Shown here piece by piece: positions 1 through 6,198 of a stretch of 14,898 nucleotides of DNA (position 1 is its first letter; each line of letters begins with the position of its first letter). The position numbers were made by a program, and so were the translations under genes. Origin of the DNA: Clostridiaceae bacterium. Lineage in GTDB: Bacteria; Bacillota; Clostridia; Oscillospirales; Acutalibacteraceae. The stretch lies in assembly GCA_016292705.1 (NCBI GenBank), contig JAEDHZ010000014.1:1-14898 (forward strand), in the 5' to 3' direction. Under the pieces are notes generated by a model. It did not search any database and was not told where the DNA came from. It was given only the letters and a program-made list of their open reading frames with translations.

Positions 1-61
1 GCACGGTATCGCTACCAACGGATTTTGAGTCCGTCACGTCTGCCAATTCCATCACGCCGGC
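1..61 (-). tRNA. tRNA-Leu(CAA), 5' part, cut by window edge
   Basis: Read on the minus strand, the RNA starts at 61 with acceptor strand GCCGGCG followed by TG (positions 8-9). An anticodon stem ACGGA/TCCGT encloses the loop CTCAAAA, so the anticodon is CAA (plus-strand 27-25), with U33 before it and A37 after it. After the anticodon stem comes a long variable arm of the class II kind (TGGTA, GCGA, TACC), which fits tRNA-Leu. The T arm, the 3' acceptor strand and any CCA lie beyond base 1. It would decode UUG leucine codons. Confidence 0.9.
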
Positions 62-272
62 ATATTGTATTGTAAGATTTAAAACTTTTTGTAAGTCCTC
101 GATATTACACGAGTGCTCCGGGCTGTAAGATTAACTCTGAACCGCTTTTTTGGATTAGTGTTCGCTCACATTTGAATGTTGTTGCGGAAAACTTGCGCCT
201 TTTCCTGGCGTTTCCATCGAGCTGTTCTTGTTGATGAATCCGCGGATGATTTCAGTCACAGCTCAGAGAACG
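62..272. other. intergenic gap, no gene seen
   Basis: This stretch lies between the tRNA-Leu 5' end and the rpmB terminator. I see no convincing open frame with a ribosome site and no strong paired structure beyond a short CGCC/GGCG hairpin near 206-221. Two overlapping TACAAT hexamers sit at 64-74 on the minus strand just ahead of the tRNA. They are too close to the mature 5' end to be a confident promoter. Confidence 0.4.
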
Positions 273-297
273 AAAAAGGGGCTTTGAGAAAAGCCCC
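273..297 (-). terminator. rho-independent terminator of rpmB
   Basis: On the minus strand, GGGGCTTT and AAAGCCCC arms pair around a TCTC loop (278-297) and run directly into a T stretch (273-277). It begins 15 bases after the rpmB stop codon. Confidence 0.85.
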
Positions 298-311
298 AAG
301 TTCAATTTCAA

Positions 312-500
312 TCAGATTGCACGGGTAACCTTTCCTGAACGCAGGCAGCGAGTGCAAGCGTAAACGCGCTTCGGTGAACCGTTTACGATAGCCTTTACAC
401 GCTTAACATTGGGCTTCCAGGTTCTGTTGGAACGTCTGTGTGAGTGAGAGACCTTAATGCCGAAGGAAACATCCTTACCGCAGTAATCGCATTTTGCCAT
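312..500 (-). CDS. rpmB: 50S ribosomal protein L28, zinc-ribbon form
   Basis: The 62-residue product matches ribosomal protein L28 in sequence and size; L28 is a component of the large ribosomal subunit. Cysteine pairs at residues 4/7 (CDYC) and 49/52 (CTRC) mark the zinc-binding version of the protein, as opposed to zinc-free paralogues. The start is set at 500 because AAGGAGGT lies just upstream and MAKC is the family N-terminus. The frame stays open upstream to 674, but that extension runs through the promoter and is not family sequence. It is monocistronic, with its own promoter (547-575) and terminator (273-297), and is divergent from the LRR gene at 733. Confidence 0.95.
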   Translation of the reverse strand: MAKCDYCGKDVSFGIKVSHSHRRSNRTWKPNVKRVKAIVNGSPKRVYACTRCLRSGKVTRAI

Positions 501-546
501 CTTCAGCACCTCCTTAAATCTATTTAGTGAACCATAAGCGAAAAAT

Positions 547-575
547 ATTTTAGCAGATAGTGCCTTAAAAAGCAA
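547..575 (-). promoter_or_regulatory. SigA-type promoter of rpmB
   Basis: On the minus strand, TTGCTT (575-570), a 17-base spacer and TAAAAT (552-547) match the housekeeping sigma consensus. The predicted start near 540 gives a leader of about 40 bases containing the strong ribosome site of rpmB. Confidence 0.7.
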
Positions 576-598
576 GTGTTTTTGAAAAAAAGTTTCTA

Positions 599-622
599 AA
601 AATGTTTTCCAAAATGTTTTCC
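599..622. repeat. perfect tandem 12-bp direct repeat
   Basis: AAAATGTTTTCC occurs twice head to tail (599-610 and 611-622) with no mismatch. It lies between the divergent promoters of rpmB and the LRR gene, about 24 bases upstream of the rpmB -35 box. It could be a regulator site or an A/T-rich UP-type element; the sequence alone does not decide. Confidence 0.75.
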
Positions 623-667
623 ATATTCTCTTTGTCACTAAATATTTGAACAATTCTTTTTTTATTG

Positions 668-696
668 TTGACATTCTGTTAACAAATAATTATAAT
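668..696 (+). promoter_or_regulatory. consensus SigA promoter of the LRR gene
   Basis: TTGACA (668-673), a 17-base spacer and TATAAT (691-696) match the consensus in both boxes and in spacing. Transcription should start near 703, about 30 bases before the ATG at 733, leaving room for AGGAGG at 719-724. This implies strong constitutive expression unless repressed. Confidence 0.85.
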
Positions 697-732
697 AGGG
701 ATGCAGTTATGATTTTATAGGAGGATTTCTTT

Positions 733-1341
733 ATGAAAAAGACTTTAAAAAAGGCTCTTTGCTTGCTTCTCTCCCTCATTATGCTTACATCGGTTGTTTC
801 AGCTTCGGCTGCTGCTCTTGACCTGAACGGTCTTGCTTACGATTATACTTTGAGTGCCGACGGCAGCGGAATGATTCTCACAAAATGTGCAAACAGCCTT
901 ATTTTTGAGGAAAATGTTGTTATTCCCGCCGCAGTTGACAAGAACAATGTCAGATATCAGGTTGTCGGAATCGGCGCACTTGCTTTTGCGAATTGCACAA
1001 ACATGAAAACTCTCACCATTCCCGAAGGTGTCAAGACAATCGGCGCAAGAGCTTTTGAAAATTGTACAAGCCTCATCTCCGTCAACATTCCAAGAACCCT
1101 TGTGAGCTGCGAAAGCGACGCTTTCAACGGATGCGCTGCCGTTACCGCAAATTGCTATAAGGCAAACTATATGTTCATTGCAACCTTTGCCCTTGACTCA
1201 AATGTAAAAGTCAATGTTATTGATAAGGAAACCTCAGCCGATAAAGAGATTCAGGTCAATAATATCCTTGATATCGTTATGACTTTCGTCAGAAAGATTC
1301 TTGATATTATCAAGACGGTTTTTTCAAAAATCGGCGCTTGA
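733..1341 (+). CDS. small secreted BspA-like leucine-rich-repeat protein
   Basis: The 202-residue protein starts with a Sec signal peptide: a Lys-rich n-region, a hydrophobic core at about 9-22, and likely cleavage after ASA near 27. Residues about 76-140 hold two to three LRR_5/BspA-type repeats of the form 'LTIPEGVKTIGARAFENCTS'. Such repeats are common in surface proteins of gut Firmicutes and often mediate binding, but the ligand here is unknown. The last 30 residues (about 173-202) form a predicted amphipathic helix rich in Ile, Val, Phe and Lys, which might hold the protein at the membrane or mediate assembly; that is inference. No LPXTG motif or enzyme domain is visible. The gene is monocistronic, with a consensus promoter and its own terminator. 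Confidence 0.8.
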   Translation: MKKTLKKALCLLLSLIMLTSVVSASAAALDLNGLAYDYTLSADGSGMILTKCANSLIFEENVVIPAAVDKNNVRYQVVGIGALAFANCTNMKTLTIPEGVKTIGARAFENCTSLISVNIPRTLVSCESDAFNGCAAVTANCYKANYMFIATFALDSNVKVNVIDKETSADKEIQVNNILDIVMTFVRKILDIIKTVFSKIGA

Positions 1342-1386
1342 GCATTCAGGTGACAGGTTACTGAAACCGATTGCAATGTGACAGTC

Positions 1387-1419
1387 GGCGGCGGCTCATT
1401 TTCAGGCTGCCGCCTTTTT
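1387..1419 (+). terminator. terminator after the LRR gene
   Basis: A 9-bp GC-rich stem (GGCGGCGGC at 1387-1395 with GCTGCCGCC at 1406-1414, one G-T pair) with a 10-base loop is followed by TTTTT. It isolates the LRR gene from recA. Confidence 0.85.
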
Positions 1420-1466
1420 GCGTTTTGATTTTTGCGCAGGATAGCAGAACTATTTACGAAAAACTG

Positions 1467-1495
1467 TTGATTTTTGGGCGCAAATGATATATAAT
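1467..1495 (+). promoter_or_regulatory. recA promoter
   Basis: TTGATT (1467-1472), a 17-base spacer and TATAAT (1490-1495) form a strong SigA-type promoter. Transcription should begin near 1502, inside the LexA box, so bound LexA would block initiation. Confidence 0.85.
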
Positions 1496-1501
1496 ACAAG
1501 G

Positions 1502-1515
1502 CGAACATTTGTACG
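1502..1515 (+). promoter_or_regulatory. LexA (SOS) box of recA
   Basis: CGAACATTTGTACG has the Gram-positive LexA form CGAAC-N4-GTTCG with one mismatch in the right half (GTACG). It sits directly downstream of the -10 box and upstream of the ribosome site (1521-1526). Repression by LexA and induction by DNA damage are inferred from this match and from what is known of recA in Firmicutes. Confidence 0.8.
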
Positions 1516-1532
1516 ATACAGGAGGAATATCA

Positions 1533-2624
1533 ATGGCAGACAAAAAAACGGCTTTGGACACTGCCCTTGCGCAGATTGAAAAACAATACGGAAAGGGTGC
1601 GGTAATGCGCCTCGGCCAGACAACGGAGCTCAATGTTGAAGCTATCCATACCGGCTCAATTGCCCTTGATATTGCAACCGGTGTCAACGGACTTCCGAAA
1701 GGAAGAATTGTTGAAATCTACGGACCGGAGTCATCGGGAAAAACAACGCTTGCCCTTCATTGCATTGCGGAAGCTCAGAAAGCGGGCGGTGAGGCGGCAT
1801 TCATTGATGCGGAGCATGCCCTTGACCCTGTCTATTCAAAAGCTCTCGGTGTTGATGTTGATTCTCTGCTTGTTTCACAGCCGGATAACGGCGAAGATGC
1901 GCTTTCCATCACTGAGGCTCTTGCCCGTTCGGGAGCGCTTGATATAATTGTTGTTGACTCGGTCGCCGCCCTGGTGCCGAGAGCTGAAATTGAGGGCGAA
2001 ATGGGCGACAGCCATGTCGGCCTTCATGCAAGACTCATGTCTCAGGCACTGCGCAAACTGACAAGCGTTGTTGCAAAGAGCAACACACTTGTAATCTTCA
2101 TCAATCAGCTTCGTGAAAAGGTTGGTGTGGTATACGGAAACCCGGAGGTTACAACCGGCGGACGCGCACTCAAGTTTTATTCCTCAATCAGGATTGATGT
2201 CAGAAAAGCCGAGATTATCAAAGGACCGGGCAGCGAGTTTATCGGTTCGAGAACCAAGGCAAAGGTTGTTAAAAACAAGGTTTCTCCGCCGTTCAAGGAG
2301 GCTATGTTTGACATCATGTACGGCACAGGTATCTCCCATGAGGGCGAGCTTGTTGACCTCGGTGTTGAATACGGCATAATAAGCAAGAGCGGCGCATGGT
2401 TCTCATACGGCGAAACAAGGCTCGGTCAGGGCAGAGAAAATGTCAAACTCCTTTTTGCAAAGGAAAAAGACCTTGCTGCTGAGATTGAAAAGAAAATTTT
2501 TGAAGCTGTCAAAAACAGCTCGGGCAAAGAGGAACCAAAACCGAAATTTGAGGCTTCGCCCGTTGTGAAAAGCGTTTCAAGAGCCCGTGCAAAAATTGAT
2601 ATTGCCGTTGACGATGACGAATAA
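1533..2624 (+). CDS. recA: DNA recombinase RecA
   Basis: The 363-residue RecA binds single-stranded DNA with ATP, pairs homologous strands, and triggers LexA self-cleavage. Walker A GPESSGKT lies at residues 64-71 and the Walker B strand IIVVDS ends near Asp142. The L2 DNA-binding segment follows (FINQLREKVGVVYGNPEV, about 188-205). The C-terminus is acidic (DDDE), as is usual. The ATG at 1533 is chosen because GGAGGA lies 7 bases upstream and MADKKTALD is the family N-terminus. In-frame codons from 1509 fall inside the LexA box and leader. The gene opens a damage/housekeeping cluster with recX, whose start overlaps its stop codon. Confidence 0.98.
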   Translation: MADKKTALDTALAQIEKQYGKGAVMRLGQTTELNVEAIHTGSIALDIATGVNGLPKGRIVEIYGPESSGKTTLALHCIAEAQKAGGEAAFIDAEHALDPVYSKALGVDVDSLLVSQPDNGEDALSITEALARSGALDIIVVDSVAALVPRAEIEGEMGDSHVGLHARLMSQALRKLTSVVAKSNTLVIFINQLREKVGVVYGNPEVTTGGRALKFYSSIRIDVRKAEIIKGPGSEFIGSRTKAKVVKNKVSPPFKEAMFDIMYGTGISHEGELVDLGVEYGIISKSGAWFSYGETRLGQGRENVKLLFAKEKDLAAEIEKKIFEAVKNSSGKEEPKPKFEASPVVKSVSRARAKIDIAVDDDE

Positions 2625-3244
2625 TGAAAGTAAGCCTGAAAAACGGAAAGGGCAGCAAGGTTCATATTCTGCTTGACGGTGAGTATAAAATGACCGTTGA
2701 CAGTGACTTTTACCTGCTTGCCTCGCTTGCTGACGGCAAGGAGATAACGGAAGATGAGCTTATGGCTCTTGAAGAAGAGGTGAATGTCCGCCGTGCGTTC
2801 AACAAGGCGTCTGAACTGCTTTCACGCCGTGACCACAGCGGGAAGGAATTGCTTTTCAAGCTTCGGCAAAAGGGATACTCGGCCGGAGCTGAGGCGGCGA
2901 TTGAAAAACTGCGCAGCTACGGCTATGTCGATGACAGTCGTTTTGCTTTTTCCTATGCCGAAGAACTCAGACGCCTGAAGCATTACGGAAAACGCCGCAT
3001 TGAGCAGGAACTGCTCAAAAAAGGCGTTGACCGCTGTGTTGTTTCGGAGGTTGTTTCATCGCTTGAATTTGACGAAAACGAGCTTGCCGATCTCATCACA
3101 AGGAAATATATCAGAAATTTGGATACCGACAAGGGCGTTCAGAAAACAATAAACGCCCTCGTCCGTGCAGGCTACGGCTACAGCGAAATCAAAGACGCTC
3201 TTGCCGTTCTGACGGAGAATGAAGGAGACATCAGCGATGAATGA
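2624..3244 (+). CDS. recX: RecA regulator RecX
   Basis: The 206-residue product has the RecX layout: an N-terminal beta-rich extension of about 60 residues, then helical repeats with the typical 'LLFKLRQKGYSAGAEAAIEKLRSYGYVDDSRFA' pattern near residues 75-108. RecX binds RecA filaments and limits their extension or activity. The ATG overlaps the recA stop by one base (TAATG) and has no good ribosome site of its own. Translational coupling to recA is therefore likely, which would keep RecX low and tied to RecA. It shares the LexA-controlled recA promoter. Its stop overlaps the start of rimO by 8 bases. Confidence 0.93.
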   Translation: MKVSLKNGKGSKVHILLDGEYKMTVDSDFYLLASLADGKEITEDELMALEEEVNVRRAFNKASELLSRRDHSGKELLFKLRQKGYSAGAEAAIEKLRSYGYVDDSRFAFSYAEELRRLKHYGKRRIEQELLKKGVDRCVVSEVVSSLEFDENELADLITRKYIRNLDTDKGVQKTINALVRAGYGYSEIKDALAVLTENEGDISDE

Positions 3245-4562
3245 AAGAATTGCTTTGATATCGCTCGGCTGCCCGAAGAATCAGGTTGACGCCGAAGCAA
3301 TGCTTGCCCGGCTGAAAAACGCAGGTTTTGAGCTGTCTGCGGAGGTTGAGGGCGCAGATCTCGTAATTGTCAACACCTGCGGTTTCATTGAGGACGCAAA
3401 ACGGGAGGCTATTGAAACAATACTTGCCGTTGCCCAGCTGAAAAAGGAGGGCAGCGTCGGAGCACTTCTTGTCACAGGCTGTCTTGCGCAGAGGTATAAA
3501 GACGAGGTAATTGAAGAAATGCCGGAAATTGACGGTATAATAGGAATCGGCAAAAACGGCGATATTGTTGAGGTATGCCGGAAAGTTCTTGAAAAAACTC
3601 AGGTGCGTGAATTTCCGGAGAAGCTTTGTCTGCCGATTGAGGGCGACCGGATTCTTTCAACCCCCGGACATTTTGCATATCTCAAAATTGCCGAGGGCTG
3701 CTCGAACTGCTGTTCATATTGTGCAATTCCTTCAATCCGCGGAAAACTCAGAAGCCGCACGGTTGAAAGTATTGTTGAGGAAGCAAAAAGTCTTGCTGCT
3801 GCCGGAGTGAAGGAGCTTGCCGTTATTGCGCAGGATGTTACACGATACGGAACCGACCTTTACGGCGAGTTCATGCTCGCAAAGCTTTTGAAAGAGCTTT
3901 GCAGAATTGACGGTATCGAGTGGATAAGACTGCTTTACTGCTATCCTGAATGTATGACGGATGAGCTTATTGACACCATTGCAAATGAAGAAAAAATCTG
4001 CAAGTATATTGACCTTCCGGTTCAGCACGCAGATGCAGATGTGCTCAGAAGAATGAACCGGACGGGTGACGAAAAAAGTCTCCTTTCCCTTGTTGAAAAG
4101 CTGAGGGAAAGAATCCCCGGCGTAATAATCCGAACAACCGTTATGGTTGGTTTTCCGGGCGAAACCGAAGAGAACTTTGAAACGCTTTCACGCTTTGTTG
4201 GGGAGGCAAGGTTTGACCGTCTCGGTTGCTTTGCGTTTTCTCCGGAGGAGGGAACTGCTGCCGCAAAGATGGAAGAACAGCTTGAGCCGGAGGTGAAAAA
4301 CCGCCGGGCCGAGCTTATCATGCAACAGCAGTATGAGATTTTCGATGAAAAGCAAAAGGAAAAAATCGGTCGTGTTTTCAGGGTTATTGTTGACGGCTTT
4401 GACGAGGATAACCTCTTTTACACAGGCAGAACATATATGGATTGCCTTGAAATTGACAGCATTGTCATCATTTCTACGGAGGAAGAACTTTTCCCCGGAG
4501 AATTTGTTGATGTAAAAATTATTGCCACGGATGACTGCGATCTTGTCGGAGAGGTAATCTGA
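3237..4562 (+). CDS. rimO: ribosomal protein S12 methylthiotransferase RimO
   Basis: RimO is a radical-SAM enzyme that methylthiolates a conserved aspartate of ribosomal protein S12. The 441-residue length is typical. The N-terminal UPF0004 domain carries Cys12 (LGCPKNQ), Cys48 (NTCGF) and Cys82 (VTGC) for the auxiliary iron-sulfur cluster. The radical-SAM motif CxxxCxxC is Cys155/159/162, with an extra Cys158 next to it. The C-terminal ~65 residues form the TRAM domain that contacts the substrate. The SLGCPKNQ and IPSIRGK motifs favour RimO over the related MiaB. The start is the ATG at 3237, served by GGAG at 3223-3226. An in-frame ATG at 3219 would add six residues but lacks a good ribosome site. 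Confidence 0.95.
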   Translation: MNERIALISLGCPKNQVDAEAMLARLKNAGFELSAEVEGADLVIVNTCGFIEDAKREAIETILAVAQLKKEGSVGALLVTGCLAQRYKDEVIEEMPEIDGIIGIGKNGDIVEVCRKVLEKTQVREFPEKLCLPIEGDRILSTPGHFAYLKIAEGCSNCCSYCAIPSIRGKLRSRTVESIVEEAKSLAAAGVKELAVIAQDVTRYGTDLYGEFMLAKLLKELCRIDGIEWIRLLYCYPECMTDELIDTIANEEKICKYIDLPVQHADADVLRRMNRTGDEKSLLSLVEKLRERIPGVIIRTTVMVGFPGETEENFETLSRFVGEARFDRLGCFAFSPEEGTAAAKMEEQLEPEVKNRRAELIMQQQYEIFDEKQKEKIGRVFRVIVDGFDEDNLFYTGRTYMDCLEIDSIVIISTEEELFPGEFVDVKIIATDDCDLVGEVI

Positions 4563-4575
4563 CAGGAGTTAATCC

Positions 4576-4593
4576 GTGCAACCCGATTTGTGA
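4576..4593 (+). other. possible 5-codon mini-ORF leading into pgsA
   Basis: AGGAG at 4564-4568 is placed 7 bases ahead of a GTG at 4576. That GTG opens a frame of five codons (MQPDL) ending in TGA at 4591-4593. The TGA overlaps a GTG at 4590 in the pgsA frame (GTGA). The arrangement would couple pgsA translation to this mini-ORF. It may equally be a chance GTG. Confidence 0.3.
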
Positions 4594-5195
4594 TTGCTAT
4601 GAAAAAAGATACTGGTAAAACAAAAAAACTCAACACGCCCAATCGGTTGACACTTTTGCGCATTGCGCTTGCACCGGTTTTCCTTGTTGCGCTGATTTCC
4701 GGAATACCTCATTCAAATCTTTTTGCGCTTCTCCTTTTTGTTGCTGCTTCCGTGACAGATTTCATTGACGGAAAGCTTGCAAGAAGTACGAATCAGGTTA
4801 CCGCACTCGGAAAGCTGCTCGATCCTCTTGCCGATAAAATGCTCATCACTGCGGCAATTCTCGGTTTTATGCTCAGCGGAGAATGTCATATTTTTACTGC
4901 TTTCGTCATTTTGCTTCGTGAATACACCGTAACCGGTGTCCGAATGATAGCGCTCACGGACGGAATTGTTATTCCGGCAAATATATGGGGCAAGATTAAA
5001 ACCGCATCGCAGATGATTTCCGTTGCGATCGTTATTGCGCTCAATGAATGGCTGTATCTCGGAAAAACATTGCCGTTTGATCTCAGAGTGTTCTCCAATG
5101 TTATTCTTGCCCTGACGGCCGTTGCAGCCGTGGTTTCGGGCATAATATACATTATTGAGGCGGCAAAAAGAATAAATTTTTTAGAAAACAAGTAG
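4590..5195 (+). CDS. pgsA: CDP-diacylglycerol-glycerol-3-phosphate 3-phosphatidyltransferase
   Basis: PgsA makes phosphatidylglycerol phosphate from CDP-diacylglycerol and glycerol-3-phosphate, the committed step to phosphatidylglycerol and cardiolipin. The CDP-alcohol phosphotransferase signature is complete: Asp57, Asp60-Gly61, Ala64-Arg65, Gly74, Asp78 and Asp82. About five or six hydrophobic membrane segments surround it, and the 201-residue length is usual. Two starts are possible: GTG at 4590 (overlapping a mini-ORF stop) or ATG at 4599 (MKKDTGKTKK). Neither has a well-spaced ribosome site, since AGGAG at 4564 is 20 or more bases away. It ends the recA cluster and is followed at once by the cysE T-box promoter. 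The rimO-pgsA or recA-pgsA neighbourhood is common in Firmicutes. Confidence 0.93.
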   Translation: MIAMKKDTGKTKKLNTPNRLTLLRIALAPVFLVALISGIPHSNLFALLLFVAASVTDFIDGKLARSTNQVTALGKLLDPLADKMLITAAILGFMLSGECHIFTAFVILLREYTVTGVRMIALTDGIVIPANIWGKIKTASQMISVAIVIALNEWLYLGKTLPFDLRVFSNVILALTAVAAVVSGIIYIIEAAKRINFLENK

Positions 5196-5217
5196 TGCAT
5201 TTTTTGCAAAGTTGTAG

Positions 5218-5223
5218 TATAAT
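5218..5223 (+). promoter_or_regulatory. -10 box of the cysE T-box transcript
   Basis: TATAAT lies about 28 bases before the first conserved T-box stem. The -35 region near 5195-5201 (around GTGCATT) is a poor match, so the promoter may be weak. Transcription would start near 5230. Confidence 0.5.
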
Positions 5224-5234
5224 GAATTGAATCA

Positions 5235-5482
5235 CAAATATTTAACGGCTGAGACAGGGAGAAGTAAGGGCTTGTTGCGCTTTCAGAGAGGTTCCGGGTG
5301 GTGGAAGGAACCGGTGCAGAGCTTTGAAATGCACCCTTGAGCCTCGCAGGGGAAAACAGTATCCTGCGGCGTATGTCTGCGTTAAGGACTTTATCGGCTA
5401 TAAAAGCCGCCTGAGTGACAAACAGGAGTGGAACCGCGTTCTTGCGCCTCCGTGGGATATACCTGCGGAGGCTTTATTTTTT
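5235..5482 (+). promoter_or_regulatory. T-box riboswitch sensing tRNA-Cys
   Basis: This untranslated leader in front of cysE has the ordered T-box parts. Stem I carries a GA/K-turn-like base (5251-5266), an AGAGA bulge (5285-5289) and a distal hairpin GGTTCC/GGAACC (5290-5312). The specifier TGC (5330-5332) follows GAAA and is followed by A. The T-box bulge AGTGGAACCGCG is at 5427-5438, next to the terminator hairpin. The specifier reads Cys. The bulge is UGGA (5429-5432), whose final A pairs with the U73 discriminator typical of tRNA-Cys. Uncharged tRNA-Cys is expected to stabilise the antiterminator and switch on cysE, cysS and murI. The specifier position comes from pattern matching, not computed folding. 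Confidence 0.93.
5446..5482 (+). terminator. T-box intrinsic terminator
   Basis: GCCTCCG (5446-5452) pairs with CGGAGGC (5466-5472), followed by TTTATTTTTT. Its 5' arm overlaps the segment expected to pair with the upstream GGAG in the antiterminator, so the two folds exclude each other. Confidence 0.9.
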
Positions 5483-5528
5483 GAATTGAGGAAAGCGGTT
5501 TCGTGATTTAATTTCAAAGGAGGATTCC

Positions 5529-6197
5529 ATGTTTGAAAGATTGAAGGAAGATATTCAGTGCGTGAAGGACCGTGACCCGGCGGCAAGGAACTCTGTTGAA
5601 ATAATGTTGCTTTATCCGGGGTTCAGAGCGGTCAGAATGTATCGCAGGGCGCATTGGTTTTTTGAACACAGGATGTTTTTTATGGCACGCTGGGTTTCGC
5701 AGCGCTGCGTCAGAAAGACGAACATTGAAATTCACCCCGGTGCGCAAATCGGAAGACGCCTTTTCATCGACCACGGAACAGGCGTTGTTATCGGTGAAAC
5801 AGCGGTTATCGGCGATGATGTAACACTCTATCAGGGAGTGACGCTCGGCGGTACGGGAAAGGACACCGGAAAGCGTCACCCGACAATCGGAAATAATGTT
5901 CTCATCGGTGCAGGTTCAAAGGTTCTCGGACCGTTCGCAATCGGAGATAATTCAAATGTTGCTGCCGGCTCGGTTGTGCTTTCCGAAATTCCGCCGAACT
6001 CAACTGCTGTCGGTTCGCCGGCGAGGGTTGTCAAACAGAACGGAAAGCGTGTTGACCGGCTGGATCAGGTTCACATTCCCGACCCGGTTGCGCAGGAGCT
6101 TTGCGTGCTGCATCACAGAATAGATAAGCTTGAAAAACTGCTGAAGCAGGAGCAGGAAAGAAACAAGGAAGCCAATAACACCGAAAGGAAGGATTAA
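5529..6197 (+). CDS. cysE: serine O-acetyltransferase
   Basis: CysE acetylates L-serine with acetyl-CoA to O-acetylserine, the precursor of cysteine. The N-terminal ~70 residues are the short helical domain of the Gram-positive form. Residues about 70-175 are left-handed beta-helix hexapeptide repeats ('IGRRLFIDHGTGVVIGETAVIG', 'IGNNVLIGAGSKVLG'). The catalytic-site signature is DHGTG, with the following His in GKRHPTIG. The C-terminal tail after 'GSPARVVKQ' is longer than minimal and ends in a charged coiled segment. AAAGGAGG at 5516-5523 sets the start. The gene is first in the T-box-controlled unit with cysS, one base apart, so cysteine supply and charging are co-regulated. No cysteine synthase gene is in the window. 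Confidence 0.95.
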   Translation: MFERLKEDIQCVKDRDPAARNSVEIMLLYPGFRAVRMYRRAHWFFEHRMFFMARWVSQRCVRKTNIEIHPGAQIGRRLFIDHGTGVVIGETAVIGDDVTLYQGVTLGGTGKDTGKRHPTIGNNVLIGAGSKVLGPFAIGDNSNVAAGSVVLSEIPPNSTAVGSPARVVKQNGKRVDRLDQVHIPDPVAQELCVLHHRIDKLEKLLKQEQERNKEANNTERKD

Positions 6198-6198
6198 T

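Noticed and set aside
64..74. TACAAT pair as tRNA-Leu promoter -10
   Set aside because: It would start transcription at or inside the mature tRNA and lacks a -35 box. The true promoter may lie elsewhere in 62-272.
501..674. Open-frame N-terminal extension of rpmB to 120 residues
   Set aside because: It runs through the rpmB promoter, lies upstream of the AAGGAGGT ribosome site, and is unlike L28. Its repeated WKTF arises from the 12-bp tandem repeat.
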